A stretch of 64,000 nucleotides of DNA, from NCBI GenBank assembly GCA_037447655.1, contig JBBHKE010003248.1, positions 1 to 64,000 of the forward strand, written 5' to 3'. A program made the position numbers and the translations under genes. Origin of the DNA: Zygnema cylindricum (taxonomy: Eukaryota > Streptophyta > Zygnematophyceae > Zygnematales > Zygnemataceae). The notes beneath the pieces were generated by a model that was given only the letters and a program-made list of their open reading frames with translations, searched no databases and was not told where the DNA came from. Shown piece after piece: positions 1 through 9,783 of this stretch (the stretch's first letter is position 1; every line of letters starts with the position of its first letter).

Positions 1-4
1 TGAG

Positions 5-562
5 ATGCAATCGTCGTGGTGGGATGCTCATGACAATCCCGAATCTCTAGACAACCAATTTGACCAATCCCCACCACCTCCGAGGTATCTGTGGCTTCTT
101 AATAGGCCTCCAAAGACGTTGACCATGGGAAATCCACCTTTTAATTCCGGAGACCGATTGTGCTTCCGATGTGGAAACACGGGGCATGATGCCCGCATGT
201 GCCCAGATAAGTCGGCCACATGCACCCATTGCAACCAAAAAGGACATTACGTCCACCGTTGCCATGTTAATGACCCTAATTTTTCTTATGAGAATCAGAT
301 TCAGAACGGTGGAATTCCTGCCCATTCTGCCAAGCCGGTCACTCCTCCTACCGAGACAGAGAAAGAGGCGACTCCGCCTAAGATCTCTCGCAGAGAGAGG
401 GAAAAGGCCGAGTTACAAGTCATGATGGCCGCCATGATGAAGGAACAATTTGTTGCCTTCATGGCTGAAATGAAACCCCAGTTCACGGGGATGGCAAGGA
501 CAGTCGTCCACATGCCATCGTTGGCCGGCCGAATCCTCCGAGATTGTACTTTTCAACAATGA
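5..562 (+). pseudogene. Retroelement gag-like ORF with two zinc knuckles
   Basis: The 185-codon frame carries two CX2CX4HX4C zinc knuckles (C53/C56/H61/C66 and C73/C76/H81/C86), followed by a charged, Met-rich segment. Zinc knuckles of this kind bind nucleic acid in retroelement nucleocapsid proteins. The frame is open to the left window edge, so the true start may lie outside. It ends at a TGA (560-562), but the same frame then stays open to 1135, so this is one longer ORF split by a nonsense codon. The next segment looks like a decayed retropepsin, which favours a retrotransposon gag over a cellular CNBP-like protein. The element family is not certain. Confidence 0.6.
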
Positions 563-1679
563 GCATCTACTTTTGATAAGGGCTCGCCTGATCACAATCG
601 AGACCGTAAATTACAGAATTCCTGTATTCCACTTTCTTTTGAGAAAGTATCTCTCTCTCCTCTACCAGACACAACTTCTTCCATATTGACTGAAGCTCTC
701 ACCATTTTGGATAGTACTATACATGATGCACACCGAGTCAAAGAACGGCTAAGCATCCTTTCTATCATGATTGACGAAGCTCCTATGATTTCTTTCTTTC
801 CTTATGATGTTCCCAAAGCCTCTCCCCTTGTTGATGAGTTAGCTGCAGCCGTCGCTTTGAGGGCGTTGCAGCTGAAACGTAGTCTTTCAGTTATTCAGCC
901 AATTACCGCGGATGAGCGATGTGACCATCATCCTCACATCAGTTTCCTGGAAAATTCTCAAAAGTCTTTATCCGTTAATGGTGTTGCTCTTTCTCTCCCT
1001 CTCATGGACACCAGAGTCAAACCCGTGATCCTCGGATTCGGATTTGAGCTCAAGCGAGGTCTGACCGCAGACAAGCTTCAAGCCACGGTTACCCGGCTTC
1101 TCACTTCAGCCGGTACCACGGAGTCGGTGCTATGAATCACTAAGGACCCGCTCATCTTTTGATTCCAGAACGGAACTGATGGTGAGTCCTTGGAGGTTTT
1201 TGTCCGAGCATTGGTCACCAAATGCAACGACTACGAATGTTTAGTGGGACAGGATGTTATCTTCCGAATTGGTGGAGGAGTAGATATGCATGATCAGACC
1301 TTCTCTTACCGTCCCTCTAATTTTCCAAAAACGCAAAATTTGCCTCCCTCTTGTCTCTGCTCGCAAGCCGTTGCCCACTATGGCATACTTGGCTTCCGCT
1401 CTCCCTGCATTTTCCAACATCGACCTTCGAGATAGTTTTAGTGAGCCCGGTTTTCTCCTCGACTCGCGTCATCTCTTTGATACCGTCGACACCGAGGTCT
1501 TTCCACACATTCTCCATATGGTGGATTGCGATTCTAATGGGATGTTGAGTTTGCAGGGGGTTTATACATGTACAGGGTTCCACATGGAGTGCCTCTCTCC
1601 TCCATTATCTTTCAACCCGGCTGACCATTGTTGCTGTTCCAGACCCTCAGCTGTGTTGACCAGCCCCTCTACAGGCTAA
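563..1679 (+). pseudogene. Decayed retroviral-type aspartic protease and downstream remnant
   Basis: The gag frame continues after the TGA at 560-562, open to a TGA at 1133-1135. It stops again in the 1160s and reopens in the same frame to about 1435. A shift to the third frame then carries apparent coding to 1679. Residues near 1001-1036 read as a hydrophobic strand, then D-T-R (1007-1015) followed by KPVILG, which resembles the D-[ST]-G active-site loop of retropepsins with Gly replaced by Arg. Residues near 1232-1263 (YECLVGQDVIF) resemble the second conserved strand of such proteases in plant retroelements. Stops, a frameshift and the lost catalytic Gly mark it as dead. The protease assignment comes from motif memory and is moderate. 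Confidence 0.45.
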
Positions 1680-1700
1680 GGAGCTAGGGGGGGAAGTTAT

Positions 1701-1883
1701 TGGGTCCACTTCACTCTAAGGGAGTATTCTTCCCCTTTTTCTCTTTGGGTCATTTCCCCCTTTATCCTTTCTCATGGTGTATACGTTTTTCTCTTTCTCT
1801 TTCATTTTTCGTTTGAATATATGGTTGTCCACATGACTTTGCTGGTTGTGATGCATGTTCGCTCTTTCTGGTCTCTCATGCAC
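1701..1883 (+). repeat. 183-bp direct repeat, copy 1 (LTR-like)
   Basis: This stretch (TGGGTCCACTTCACTCTA... to ...CTCATGCAC) recurs almost unchanged at 3053-3235, with the same length. It follows a purine-rich run (AGGAGCTAGGGGGGGAAG, 1679-1696) that would suit a polypurine tract, so it may be the start of the 3' LTR of the gag/protease element to its left. In that case a second, truncated LTR starts at 3053. Alternatively, 1701-3235 is a small element with 183-bp terminal repeats. Confidence 0.6.
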
Positions 1884-3052
1884 GACAGCTGTCATGCCGC
1901 ATTGTGTCGGCTGCTCGCTTGCACGTTATCATGCACGCACGTGCGGTATTCCTCACGCACGCGCGGTATTTCTCACGCACGCGCAGTTTTTCTCACGCAT
2001 GCGCGGTATTCTGCACGCACGCGCGGTATTTTGTATGCACGCGCAATTTAAGGCACGCGCGCGCGGTTTCATGTATGCACGCGCGATTTTATGCATGCAC
2101 GCACAATTTTGGCACGCGCGCATAATTTTCGTCCGCACGTGCGATTTCACGCCAGTTCATCTATTTATATGTTGCGTTGAAACGTACTAATTTCGTGGTA
2201 GATGTTTCGTTGCGTGCGCAGGTACACACTTGCTAGACCTTTTATTTCGTGCGGTATGCTTCGATTCGTGCGTATGCACACGATTTCGAAGTATGTACGC
2301 GGAGTATCGTTTGGAGGCGCATCGCGATTTTCGTGCGACGCTTCGATACACTATGTATTTATTTAAGTCGCGAACCCATGTAGGTTCGCGCGCACATGTA
2401 GTTAGGGAGGGTTTTTACCCTCGGACGGTGGATTTTGTCAGGCGTACGGTAGACGATGTTGGCCGCCTATTGGCCAACATCTTTAGTAGTTTCATGCATG
2501 TAAAGTAGACTAGACGTAGGCTAATTTTGCTTAGGCCTAGCGTAGCTCTTACTTAGCCTAATTCTCTGACTTAGAGAATTTAGCTTTTGGACAAGAATTT
2601 TCTCTTGACAGCGGATCTTTTCTCTTGCTCTCTCTCTCACCGATTTCCCACATATCTTTCTTCTCCTTGCTAGCTAGCTGTAGAGGCTAGATAGATTAAG
2701 ACTAGTCTCCTTGTTTTTTTGCCCTCGTTTTTAATCCACACGGCCTAAGGCCATGTTCGGAAGGTTTCCCTCTAAAGTTTGTCTTTTGGTGGAAGTGTGG
2801 AATTCGAGATCGTGGGGGAGCACATCTGGACCTTGCTGTGCCTTCCTCGGGCAGCTTACCGGTTTGGTTGTGTATGTGTGCCTTGTTTATATTTCGGTTG
2901 GCTTGAAAGGAGTGTATTTTTGATCGGATTTGGATTTTCTGTTGTTCGGGTTCGAATATTTCTTGCTTTGCTGTCGTAACGAGATAACTCTTGTAGGGAA
3001 TGTGATAAAGACCAGAGAGCCTAGTGGCTACCACCTGGCTTAGCATAAGTTT
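1884..3052 (+). other. Body of putative LTR / internal region between 183-bp repeats
   Basis: This region contains the 20-bp minisatellite, a TATA-like TATTTATTTAAG near 2354-2366 and CT-rich stretches (2630-2660). No convincing coding frame is present. If 1701-3052 is an LTR, the TATA-like box would serve its own promoter; this is inference. Confidence 0.4.
1931..2150 (+). repeat. 20-bp minisatellite, about 11 units
   Basis: Eleven consecutive units keep an almost exact 20-bp register, with consensus CACGCACGCGCGGTATTNYT. One unit near 2111 is a base short. Each unit holds an alternating purine-pyrimidine CACGCACGCGCG block followed by a T-rich block. There are no unique spacers, so this is not a CRISPR array. 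It lies inside the putative LTR that begins at 1701. Confidence 0.9.
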
Positions 3053-3235
3053 TGGGTCCACTTCACTCTAGGGGAGTATTCTTCCCCTTTTTCTCTTTGG
3101 GTCATTTCCCCTTTTATCGTTTCTCATGGTGTATACGTTTTTCTCTTTCTCATTCATTTTTCGTTTGAATATATGGTTGTCCACATGACTTTGCTGGTTG
3201 TGATGCATGTTTGCTCTTTTTGGTCTCTCATGCAC
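3053..3235 (+). repeat. 183-bp direct repeat, copy 2 (LTR-like)
   Basis: This is the second copy of the 1701-1883 sequence, differing at only a few positions. Homology stops at CATGCAC in both copies, after which the flanks differ. No 5-bp target duplication is visible around the 1701-3235 span, so the exact element type stays open. Confidence 0.6.
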
Positions 3236-4879
3236 CACAAAGTTAATAGCTATTCATGGTGTAGTTGACGTGAACATGTGGTACCCAGTTTCGTGCGATT
3301 TTCCCCGTCTTTACTTAAAGGAAAAAAATCTGAGTGCGCTTCCTGTTTCGGCCCATTCGTTTTCTAGTTTCGACGCCGTTATTTCATTTATTTGACACTT
3401 ACTCTGTGATTATGTATAAAATAGCGATCAATTTTAGTACAGACGACACATTTTGCATATCACACTATTTAAATACCTCTTGAACTACTGTAAAGTTATT
3501 AACATTATAAAATTGTTCTTGTATTATCGTAAAGGGATAAATAGCACATTAAGTCTATTATAAGTTCATGGATCGTAATTCGGGGCCATCGATATAGTGT
3601 TACTAACACTAATAGCGAGCGATTGGCGTTGTACAGTACATTGTGTATCGCTATTAGAGCTAATCATTTTTTCGCCACTTAAAGGTACTTTTGCATGTAA
3701 CCAAAACTGTCTTCTTACTTTGTTTTTTAGCAAAGATTTTCCGTACAACTTTCAAAGCATTTGGATGTAAACACAAATAACTTGTTTCTTAAAAAGGTGA
3801 CTTAGGGTACAGCCCCATGTGGCTAAGTTTGAGTTCTTTTTTGTCATTTTCCTTTAAAACTTAGTGTCGTACTGCCTAAGTTCCGACACTACGAAGAAAT
3901 CGCAAATTTGTAAAGTACAATTTGCGTCATTCTCAAACTTAAGATGTACAAAAATTTGTCGTCTTGTGTTTTTTCGACCAACTGTCACGTCATCTTCAAA
4001 CTTATCATAAACCACATCGGCAATGTGTTTTAAGCTAAGTAAAACCGTCTACGCCAATACGAAATCATATTCTCATGTGTGAAAAGTTTTCAAAAAAAAT
4101 TGACTGAAGAAAAAAAGTACACGGTTGTTGGTTTTTGTCTGCTAGCATCTTGTGCGTTTTTTTTTTGCAGGGATTTCAGAGGTATGAGTGCCATTTCACT
4201 GAATGGTGGAAAATCTCCCACCCTGGTGCTCGCCCTTACTGCCACTGTCACGTTGTGCCCCATCCACCCCTTCAAATTACACCATTTCGCATTTTGCCAC
4301 AAGTTGGCTTTAAAGGCAGCGGGAGGGAGCGAGAGAAAACATTCAGAGCGAGGTTTTTCAATCATCGCGTAAGGTTTAAAAGCACTACTTCCGACATTGG
4401 AAATCAATTTGATTAAATTCTTGGGGCGGAAAGGGTGGGGAAGGGAAAGGTCTAAGCAAGTGAAGGAGGCAGATATTGTAGATTGTTTTGTGAGGTGAAC
4501 TAGCGGAGAATTTAGTGGAGGCTAGTTTAAACAGACTAAAAGAAGGTTTAACCAAGACATTTTGAAACTAAAATTGTTTCAATTATTTTCTGATTAGCTA
4601 TTTTAACTTCAAATCCATTTTTGATTAGATACAATTACAATTCGTGTGAAGATCTCGCTATATAAACAATTTACACCGCAAATTCATATCACTTTTAGTT
4701 TTTTACACATGTATTTCCTCCACTACAATTTTGGTCCAAACTACGAGTCTCTCTAATCGTTTTTACTTTTTCTTTTTTCCATCTCCTCCCACTTGTCAAA
4801 GTCACCCTAAATATACTATAACCAAACAAAGCTCATCTAAAGTCAAAATTATCTCACTCTAATTACTATTATTAGGCTA
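3236..4879. other. Non-coding repeat-rich stretch
   Basis: No gene is recognised. Positions 3655-3790 match 39270-39400 (same strand) and the complement of 9000-9115. Positions 3800-4050 match the complement of 38660-38915. Both are therefore fragments of dispersed elements. A single MITE-like end sits near 3590-3640 (AACACTAATAGCG...). A 97-codon frame at 4079-4372 has no recognisable domain and is probably chance. Confidence 0.5.
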
Positions 4880-5042
4880 TTATTTGCCCCACCCATACAT
4901 CCATTCTAAATACTTTGCATTTGTAAAACAATGTTATTTGCCCTTTGTAAACATCCACATTAAATACTGTGCACTTGTCATACAATGGTTTTTTCCTTTA
5001 TAACATTTGTACACTAAATACTGTGCATACTATTTGACAATG
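4880..5042. repeat. 54-bp tandem repeat, 3 copies
   Basis: Three head-to-tail units start at 4880, 4934 and 4988. Each contains a TAAATACTNTGCA core and ends in ACAATG. The third unit is the most diverged. Confidence 0.75.
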
Positions 5043-5119
5043 TCATTAAACCCTCTTTCACATCGACACAAAATACAATGACATCCGAGTTGCTCCTCTC
5101 TGACACCGACACAAAATCT

Positions 5120-5436
5120 TTGATTTGCTTCTCACAGAAAGTGCAAAATTCAGATCGATACTTTGCAAAGAGTTTAATTTAGTTTGGTATTCTGTTAAAT
5201 ATGTAGTTGAGTTAGCACTTCACTTTTCAGCTCAATATCCAACTTATTATTCGCTTCAATACTCAGTTCAGTATCTTGTTAAGTTTCCAAACAAGTATTC
5301 AGTTGATATTAAGTTAAAGTATTCAATTCATATATTCCGTATTTGTTCCAGATGAGTATCTTGTGTATTATTGAGCTCAGTTTTAAGTGCAAAATTCACT
5401 TCAATATTATGTTTTGTATTAATTTCAGGTTAGTAT
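5120..5436. repeat. Degenerate AT-rich array (left part)
   Basis: This stretch is made of loosely repeated TATTCAGTT / TTCAGTATT words. The same texture resumes at 6256, directly after the solo LTR at 5437-6255, so the array was split by that insertion. No coding content is recognised. Confidence 0.55.
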
Positions 5437-6255
5437 TGTTGTTTTAAGAAAGCTCTAGTCCTCTATATGCTTTAGCTGTGAGGGAGAGAGAGTTGTTCAA
5501 GACTTAAGCTATTTTTGGTTGAGTTCGGTTCAGTACTTACCAAAATTAGTGTGACAGTGAAGTTGGGAGTTCACGGTTCATTCACACTTGGGACACGCGT
5601 CGTCACTTGGGAGAATGCGTGAGTATGTCCTCCGTGGACGTACCGAAATTCGGCAGGACCACGGGACTTCGTGAAGTCAGTTCTACAGTGCCAAATCCTC
5701 TAATCGGACCGCTGACAACCGCCGCCAACAAATAGTGACGAGGCGTGACTAAATCATTATCACTTTACGTTGTTTGAACTTCGGTGTAAATATTTGGTAG
5801 AATATAACTTTGTTCATAGTGAATTATTTGTTGTGATAGAATGTTAGATGTACGGCTGGAATGCCTCCGTACAGCTTAGTGTAGTTTCGGTGTATAGAAG
5901 TAGGACTTAGTGATTTTGATTTTTAGGAACAAATGATATGAAAACTGTACACTCAGTTTTATGTAATTTCATTTCTACATATCTCACAGATCTGTGAGCG
6001 GAATTGATTGAAATTTTGTGTGTGTGTTCCTTTTTGTATTAAATTGATTGAAATTTTTTGTGTGTGTTCCTTTGTATATTATCTACACTGTAGTTAATTT
6101 TCAGGACCATTAGGGCGGCTTTCCGACAGTTATAGTCTGTTAAAGTTGCTGTTCAGCCATCGGTATTTGTGGAAGCTTCATCTCTTGATTTGTTCTACGA
6201 TGACTACTGCTGCATCTTCTTCATCTTCAGTGCCAGCAGTTATCGCAGAACAACA
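5437..6255 (+). mobile_element. Solo LTR, TGTTG...CAACA family
   Basis: An 819-bp sequence begins TGTTGTTTTAAG and ends CAGAACAACA, the inverted-end pattern of copia-type LTRs. It is flanked by near-identical 5-mers, AGTAT (5432-5436) and AGTAA (6256-6260). A homologous 842-bp copy lies in reverse at 18546-19387, which fixes both ends independently. No primer-binding site or internal region follows, so it is a solo LTR left by LTR-LTR recombination. An ATG-led short frame near 6200 is conserved with the other copy but carries no known domain. Confidence 0.8.
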
Positions 6256-6800
6256 AGTAATCTGTTATATACTTCAGTCCTCACATCAGTATATGTTTAA
6301 AATTCTTTCTGGTCAGTACTATGTTTAGAATTCATTCCATTCAGCTCAATTTCCAAATCGGTATTCAGTTCGATATGAAGTTAAGTGTTTAGTTCTATTT
6401 CCAATTAAGTATTTAACATAGTGTTCAGTTAATTATCCACTGTAATATTTGGTTCGGTTTTCTGTTAAATATTTTGTTTAGTTACGAGTTGAGCTTTTAG
6501 CTCAATAACTAGTTTAGTATTCGGTTTAGTACTTAGTACAGTATCTAGTTCCGTTTCCTAATAATTAATCGGTTCAGTATGAAGATAATATTCATTTCAG
6601 TTTTCAATTCAATACTTTGTTGTGTTTCACTTGAGTGTCCAATACATTATTGCATTTAGTATTCACTGCAATATCCAGTTTATTTTTCAGTACAGTATGA
6701 ATCAGTTAACTGTTCTATTCAGTAGTTAATTCAATATTTAGCTCGTTTATGAATTCAATATTCAGTCTAGTGTCCACTTCAGTACGTAGATCAGTATTCA
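6256..6800. repeat. Degenerate AT-rich array (right part)
   Basis: This continues the TATTCAGTT-like degenerate array seen at 5120-5436 after the inserted solo LTR. Repeated words include TTTAGTATTC, CAGTACAGTA and TTCAATATTCAG. No gene is present. Confidence 0.55.
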
Positions 6801-6867
6801 TTCAAGTTTTAGTGCCAAAGGAAACCCTAAAAAAAAATAAAAAATGTCACATGCGAAAGTACCCTAC

Positions 6868-6945
6868 GACAGAAAATAACTATAACTTTAGCACATGCGA
6901 AAGTACCCTAGTACCCATGTGCTAAAGTTACATTTATTTTTTGTC
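6868..6945. repeat. 30-bp inverted repeat with 18-nt loop
   Basis: The arms at 6868-6897 and 6916-6945 are imperfect reverse complements, centred on AACTTTAGCACATG / CATGTGCTAAAGTT. The loop contains CGAAAGTACCCTAG, a motif (AGGGTACTTTCGCATGT on the other strand) that also appears near 3682, 6855, 9107 and 39288 at the edges of dispersed repeats. Read as two element termini meeting head to head. Confidence 0.65.
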
Positions 6946-7009
6946 GTTTTCCTCCACAACTTAGAAAAAAACGAGAAAATCCGCAGCCATACCAAAAAAT
7001 TGAAATAAC

Positions 7010-7208
7010 TACACCTTGAATCGTTATTAGCATAAAGAAGTTATTAAAGTAAAGAAAAAAAACAGCGTCATTCATTCTAATGTCAGGAGACGTGGCAGAT
7101 TATGGTCCACATCCTTAAATAGTGTAATTTATTATATTTAACATATGAATGTCAAAATTTTGCGGTGTCGATATAGCGTACATAACGCTAATAACGATTC
7201 ACGGTGTA
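7010..7208. mobile_element. MITE, TACACCGTGAATCG family
   Basis: The left end TACACCTTGAATCGTTATTA and the complement of the right end TACACCGTGAATCGTTATTA are terminal inverted repeats around about 200 bp without coding capacity. Similar elements lie at 25861-26044, 35267-35432 and 36964-37181. A TA at each edge would fit a TA target duplication, but this is not proven. Confidence 0.65.
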
Positions 7209-7539
7209 CACTACAAGTTGCATTACCTTGAAACTTTATATGTACTGCAATTTGTCTTCTAGCGAGATGTAATTTGTCGCCTAGCGCATTTCGACCCACT
7301 TTTGCGTCTTTTCAACTTATGTTCAAACTTTACATAAAATTACCACGCGAGGTGATTTTAAATGAAGCTCCATGAGGTGATCGAATAGTCAGATTCTGTT
7401 GCACGTGTCGGAAGTTTTTTACAATTTTTATGCGCGAAGTACAAAAAAAAAACTCAGTGCACGTTTCCAACCAGTGCGTACTTTTTTCCGTGCGCTGATT
7501 TCCGTACAAGGGTTGTCGTAAGCCCCCTCTCTCAAACAC

Positions 7540-7796
7540 ACGTGTCTTCACACATTCGAAATAACAAATACATTGGGTACCTGTCGGCAAATAGGAAAAT
7601 AAAAAACAAAACCGCATTTTTGTGCGCCTGCGAAAGGTATTTTAGGGTTTCGACACGTCGACAATGTGGCATAAGGAGTTACGAAGTCACAAAAATTGTA
7701 CAACGTACAAAGAGACGCATCGAATTGAAGCCGAGTGGAAGTTTCGCCTAATTTTGTGCACCATTTCATTTATCACATTGTTTTGTACACGTCTAC
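7540..7796 (-). repeat. Dispersed repeat X, left half of a copy split by a solo LTR
   Basis: On the minus strand this matches 39400-39560, including the ACACGTCTAC junction. The rest of this copy resumes at 8985-9130 after the inserted LTR at 7797-8979. The function of repeat X is unknown, and its short frames look incidental. Confidence 0.6.
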
Positions 7797-8979
7797 TGTT
7801 TATATTTGTGTATTTTCTAGGTTTGTAATAATATAGAAAAAGGCAGAGGCAGTCTGCCTTTAACTCCCCTCTCCAAGCCCCCACACTTGTTGTAGTCACT
7901 AAAGGCTGGATAGGGAGCTAGAGCCATGACTGCCTAAGCTCTCTAGAGAAGACAGGGGGTAAATTAGTAAGACTTACCAAAAGGTATTTGACGGACCTAG
8001 GAAATGATCCTGTTACCTACCGTCCGTCAATCTGCCGTTAGCCGGTGACTTTATCCATTTAGACTAGGACTGGTATTACGACGTATAGGGTTTGATAATT
8101 ATTTAAATAGTTACACGTAGACTAGTTCATTTAACTGTAAATATATACGTAATGCATAGATACAGTAATGGATAGTACGGAGTACAGATTTATTTATTGA
8201 AAAAGATACCGCGCATTTGTTTCGATCGCGAAACAAATACCGCGCGTCTATTTTCAGCGGCTAGAAATGTAGCTGGATTTGATTGGACAACCACGATAGG
8301 CTTCGCGATTGCGGGATATGTACTTTTGGCGGTTTGCGGTCATCGCCACCTAGGATGACACATGGCACGTCAACATTCGATTGCGGCGACACCGGAGATT
8401 ACGGGAACAAATAAATACATGACATGGGTTGGCATTTCAACCATATCGTACGATTGTCGTACAGAAAGTACACCGACACCTGTACTTATCTGTACGGTAC
8501 AGTGAAGTGATTGGTGATGTACGTCAGTAGATAGGGTCTTAGAGTGAGAATAGGACTTAGAATATATTGAGTAAGTAGTCGCCTCTCCCAGAGAGCATCT
8601 TATATAAATGGCTAACTTTGGGCAGCCATAACTATCAATTTACTTAACCATTTTCAGGGAATCTTTTTGCTGCAGACTCAGGGGAGTCCACGCTACGCAA
8701 GGGTGAAGTCGGTCAGAGTTTTTGTCTGCCAGGGTTGCGGTCTTTCTAAGGGAAAGTCAAAGTGGGTGAATGTGTCCAAGTTTCATATTCTTACTTTGCA
8801 TTCTGTGGTGGAACTGAGCACACAGAAAGTGTTATTTCACATGGGGGGAATCTATATTGGGGTTCTGACTGTCAACGGGTTAGTCACTTGGGTTTATATC
8901 AACTTGGAGTCAGCACTATCTAGATTAGCTTCTTTTGGATATGCATACTCTGAGGGCCAATAGAGGTCTCAGAGTTTCA
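7797..8979 (+). mobile_element. Solo LTR related to the copia A/B LTRs, TSD TCTAC
   Basis: An 1183-bp sequence begins TGTTTATATTTG and ends GGTCTCAGAGTTTCA, the same end as the copia A-type LTRs. It is flanked by perfect 5-bp duplications TCTAC (7792-7796 and 8980-8984). The uninterrupted site with a single TCTAC exists at about 39404-39410 in the complementary orientation. Internal hallmarks shared with the other LTRs are the inverted repeat ATTTGTTTCG...CGAAACAAAT near 8214-8238 and a TATATAAA box at 8601-8608. It is longer than the other LTRs because of extra sequence upstream of its end. Confidence 0.85.
8601..8608 (+). promoter_or_regulatory. TATA box of solo LTR
   Basis: TATATAAA lies about 370 bp before the LTR end. 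At the equivalent place other LTRs have TATAAAA (51834-51840) or the weaker TGTACAAAAGG. Inferred as the core promoter that defines the R region. Confidence 0.55.
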
Positions 8980-8984
8980 TCTAC

Positions 8985-9130
8985 GTAAGTCACTTATTTA
9001 AGTAACAAGTTATTTGCGTTTACGTCCGAATGCTCTTAAAGTTGTACAGAGAATCTTCGCTAAAAACCAAAGTAACAAGACTAAGTGTCGGTTACAAGCG
9101 AAAGTACCCTAAAGGTAACCTTCCATCAGG
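8985..9130 (-). repeat. Dispersed repeat X, right half
   Basis: The complement matches 39275-39400 and 3660-3790, ending at the shared AGGGTACTTTCGC terminal motif. It continues the copy interrupted at 7797-8979. Confidence 0.6.
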
Positions 9131-9470
9131 CGTTCCCGGTAATTGTATGGTCACGTTTATCGGCAGTAAAATTTGTAACACCCTTCCATCAGGTCGTGCC
9201 AGTGAAGCTAAAATTGATGATTTGTTAGATTGCAATTGGTAACACGTAGGGTCCTCTTGAGCCGCCCGTGAATAATCATCATTTCAAAAAGGACAAAATC
9301 GCAATTGCGTATGTGTACGGATAGACGCCGATTAAAATATGTTAGTAGAATCACGCTAATGTACAATCTGAACGTTCTTAAGGTTGTCGCCATACCAACA
9401 GCCATGAAAACCGTTGCAAAATTAAAGTTTGTACAAATGTCAAAGAATGTACCATTTTGTAAGTGAATGC

Positions 9471-9783
9471 TGCAATTTTGTGTCCTCCATTGGACTACAA
9501 AATTCGAGAAGCCTCTACATAATTTTTAACTAACCCACTTCAAGCCAAAACCACTACTGCCCTAAAAGGCAAACTGACACTCTGACTAGACCCCTATGCA
9601 GCTAGGACTCTTTTGAGTCTGTATCAAAAAGAATCAGTGAAAACAGCCAACCAGCCGATAAGTTATGGGGTGGCAAAGATGCCTATTTTATACAAACCCT
9701 CAAGGGGAGAGTTGACTCTCTCTCAAAAACAGTAAGTACTAAATCTCTCTAAAAACTCTTATCTATTGAGGTACGGACCAATC
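9471..9783 (-). repeat. Copia B 3' LTR, U5-side part
   Basis: This matches the start of the 5' LTR at 22077 (TGCNATTTTGTGTCCTCCAT). It is interrupted after 9783 by copia A, and the remainder of the same LTR resumes at 16240. The two parts total about 1038 bp against 1036 bp for the intact 5' LTR. Confidence 0.9.

Noticed and set aside
5-562. Cellular CNBP-type zinc-knuckle protein
   Set aside because: The frame continues into a protease-like segment followed by LTR-like repeats, which fits a retroelement better.
1931-2150. CRISPR array
   Set aside because: Units are contiguous without unique spacers, and the context is eukaryotic.
4079-4372. 97-codon frame (and overlapping 4135-4416) as a small gene
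   Set aside because: No motif, overlapping open frames on both strands, and repeat-rich surroundings.
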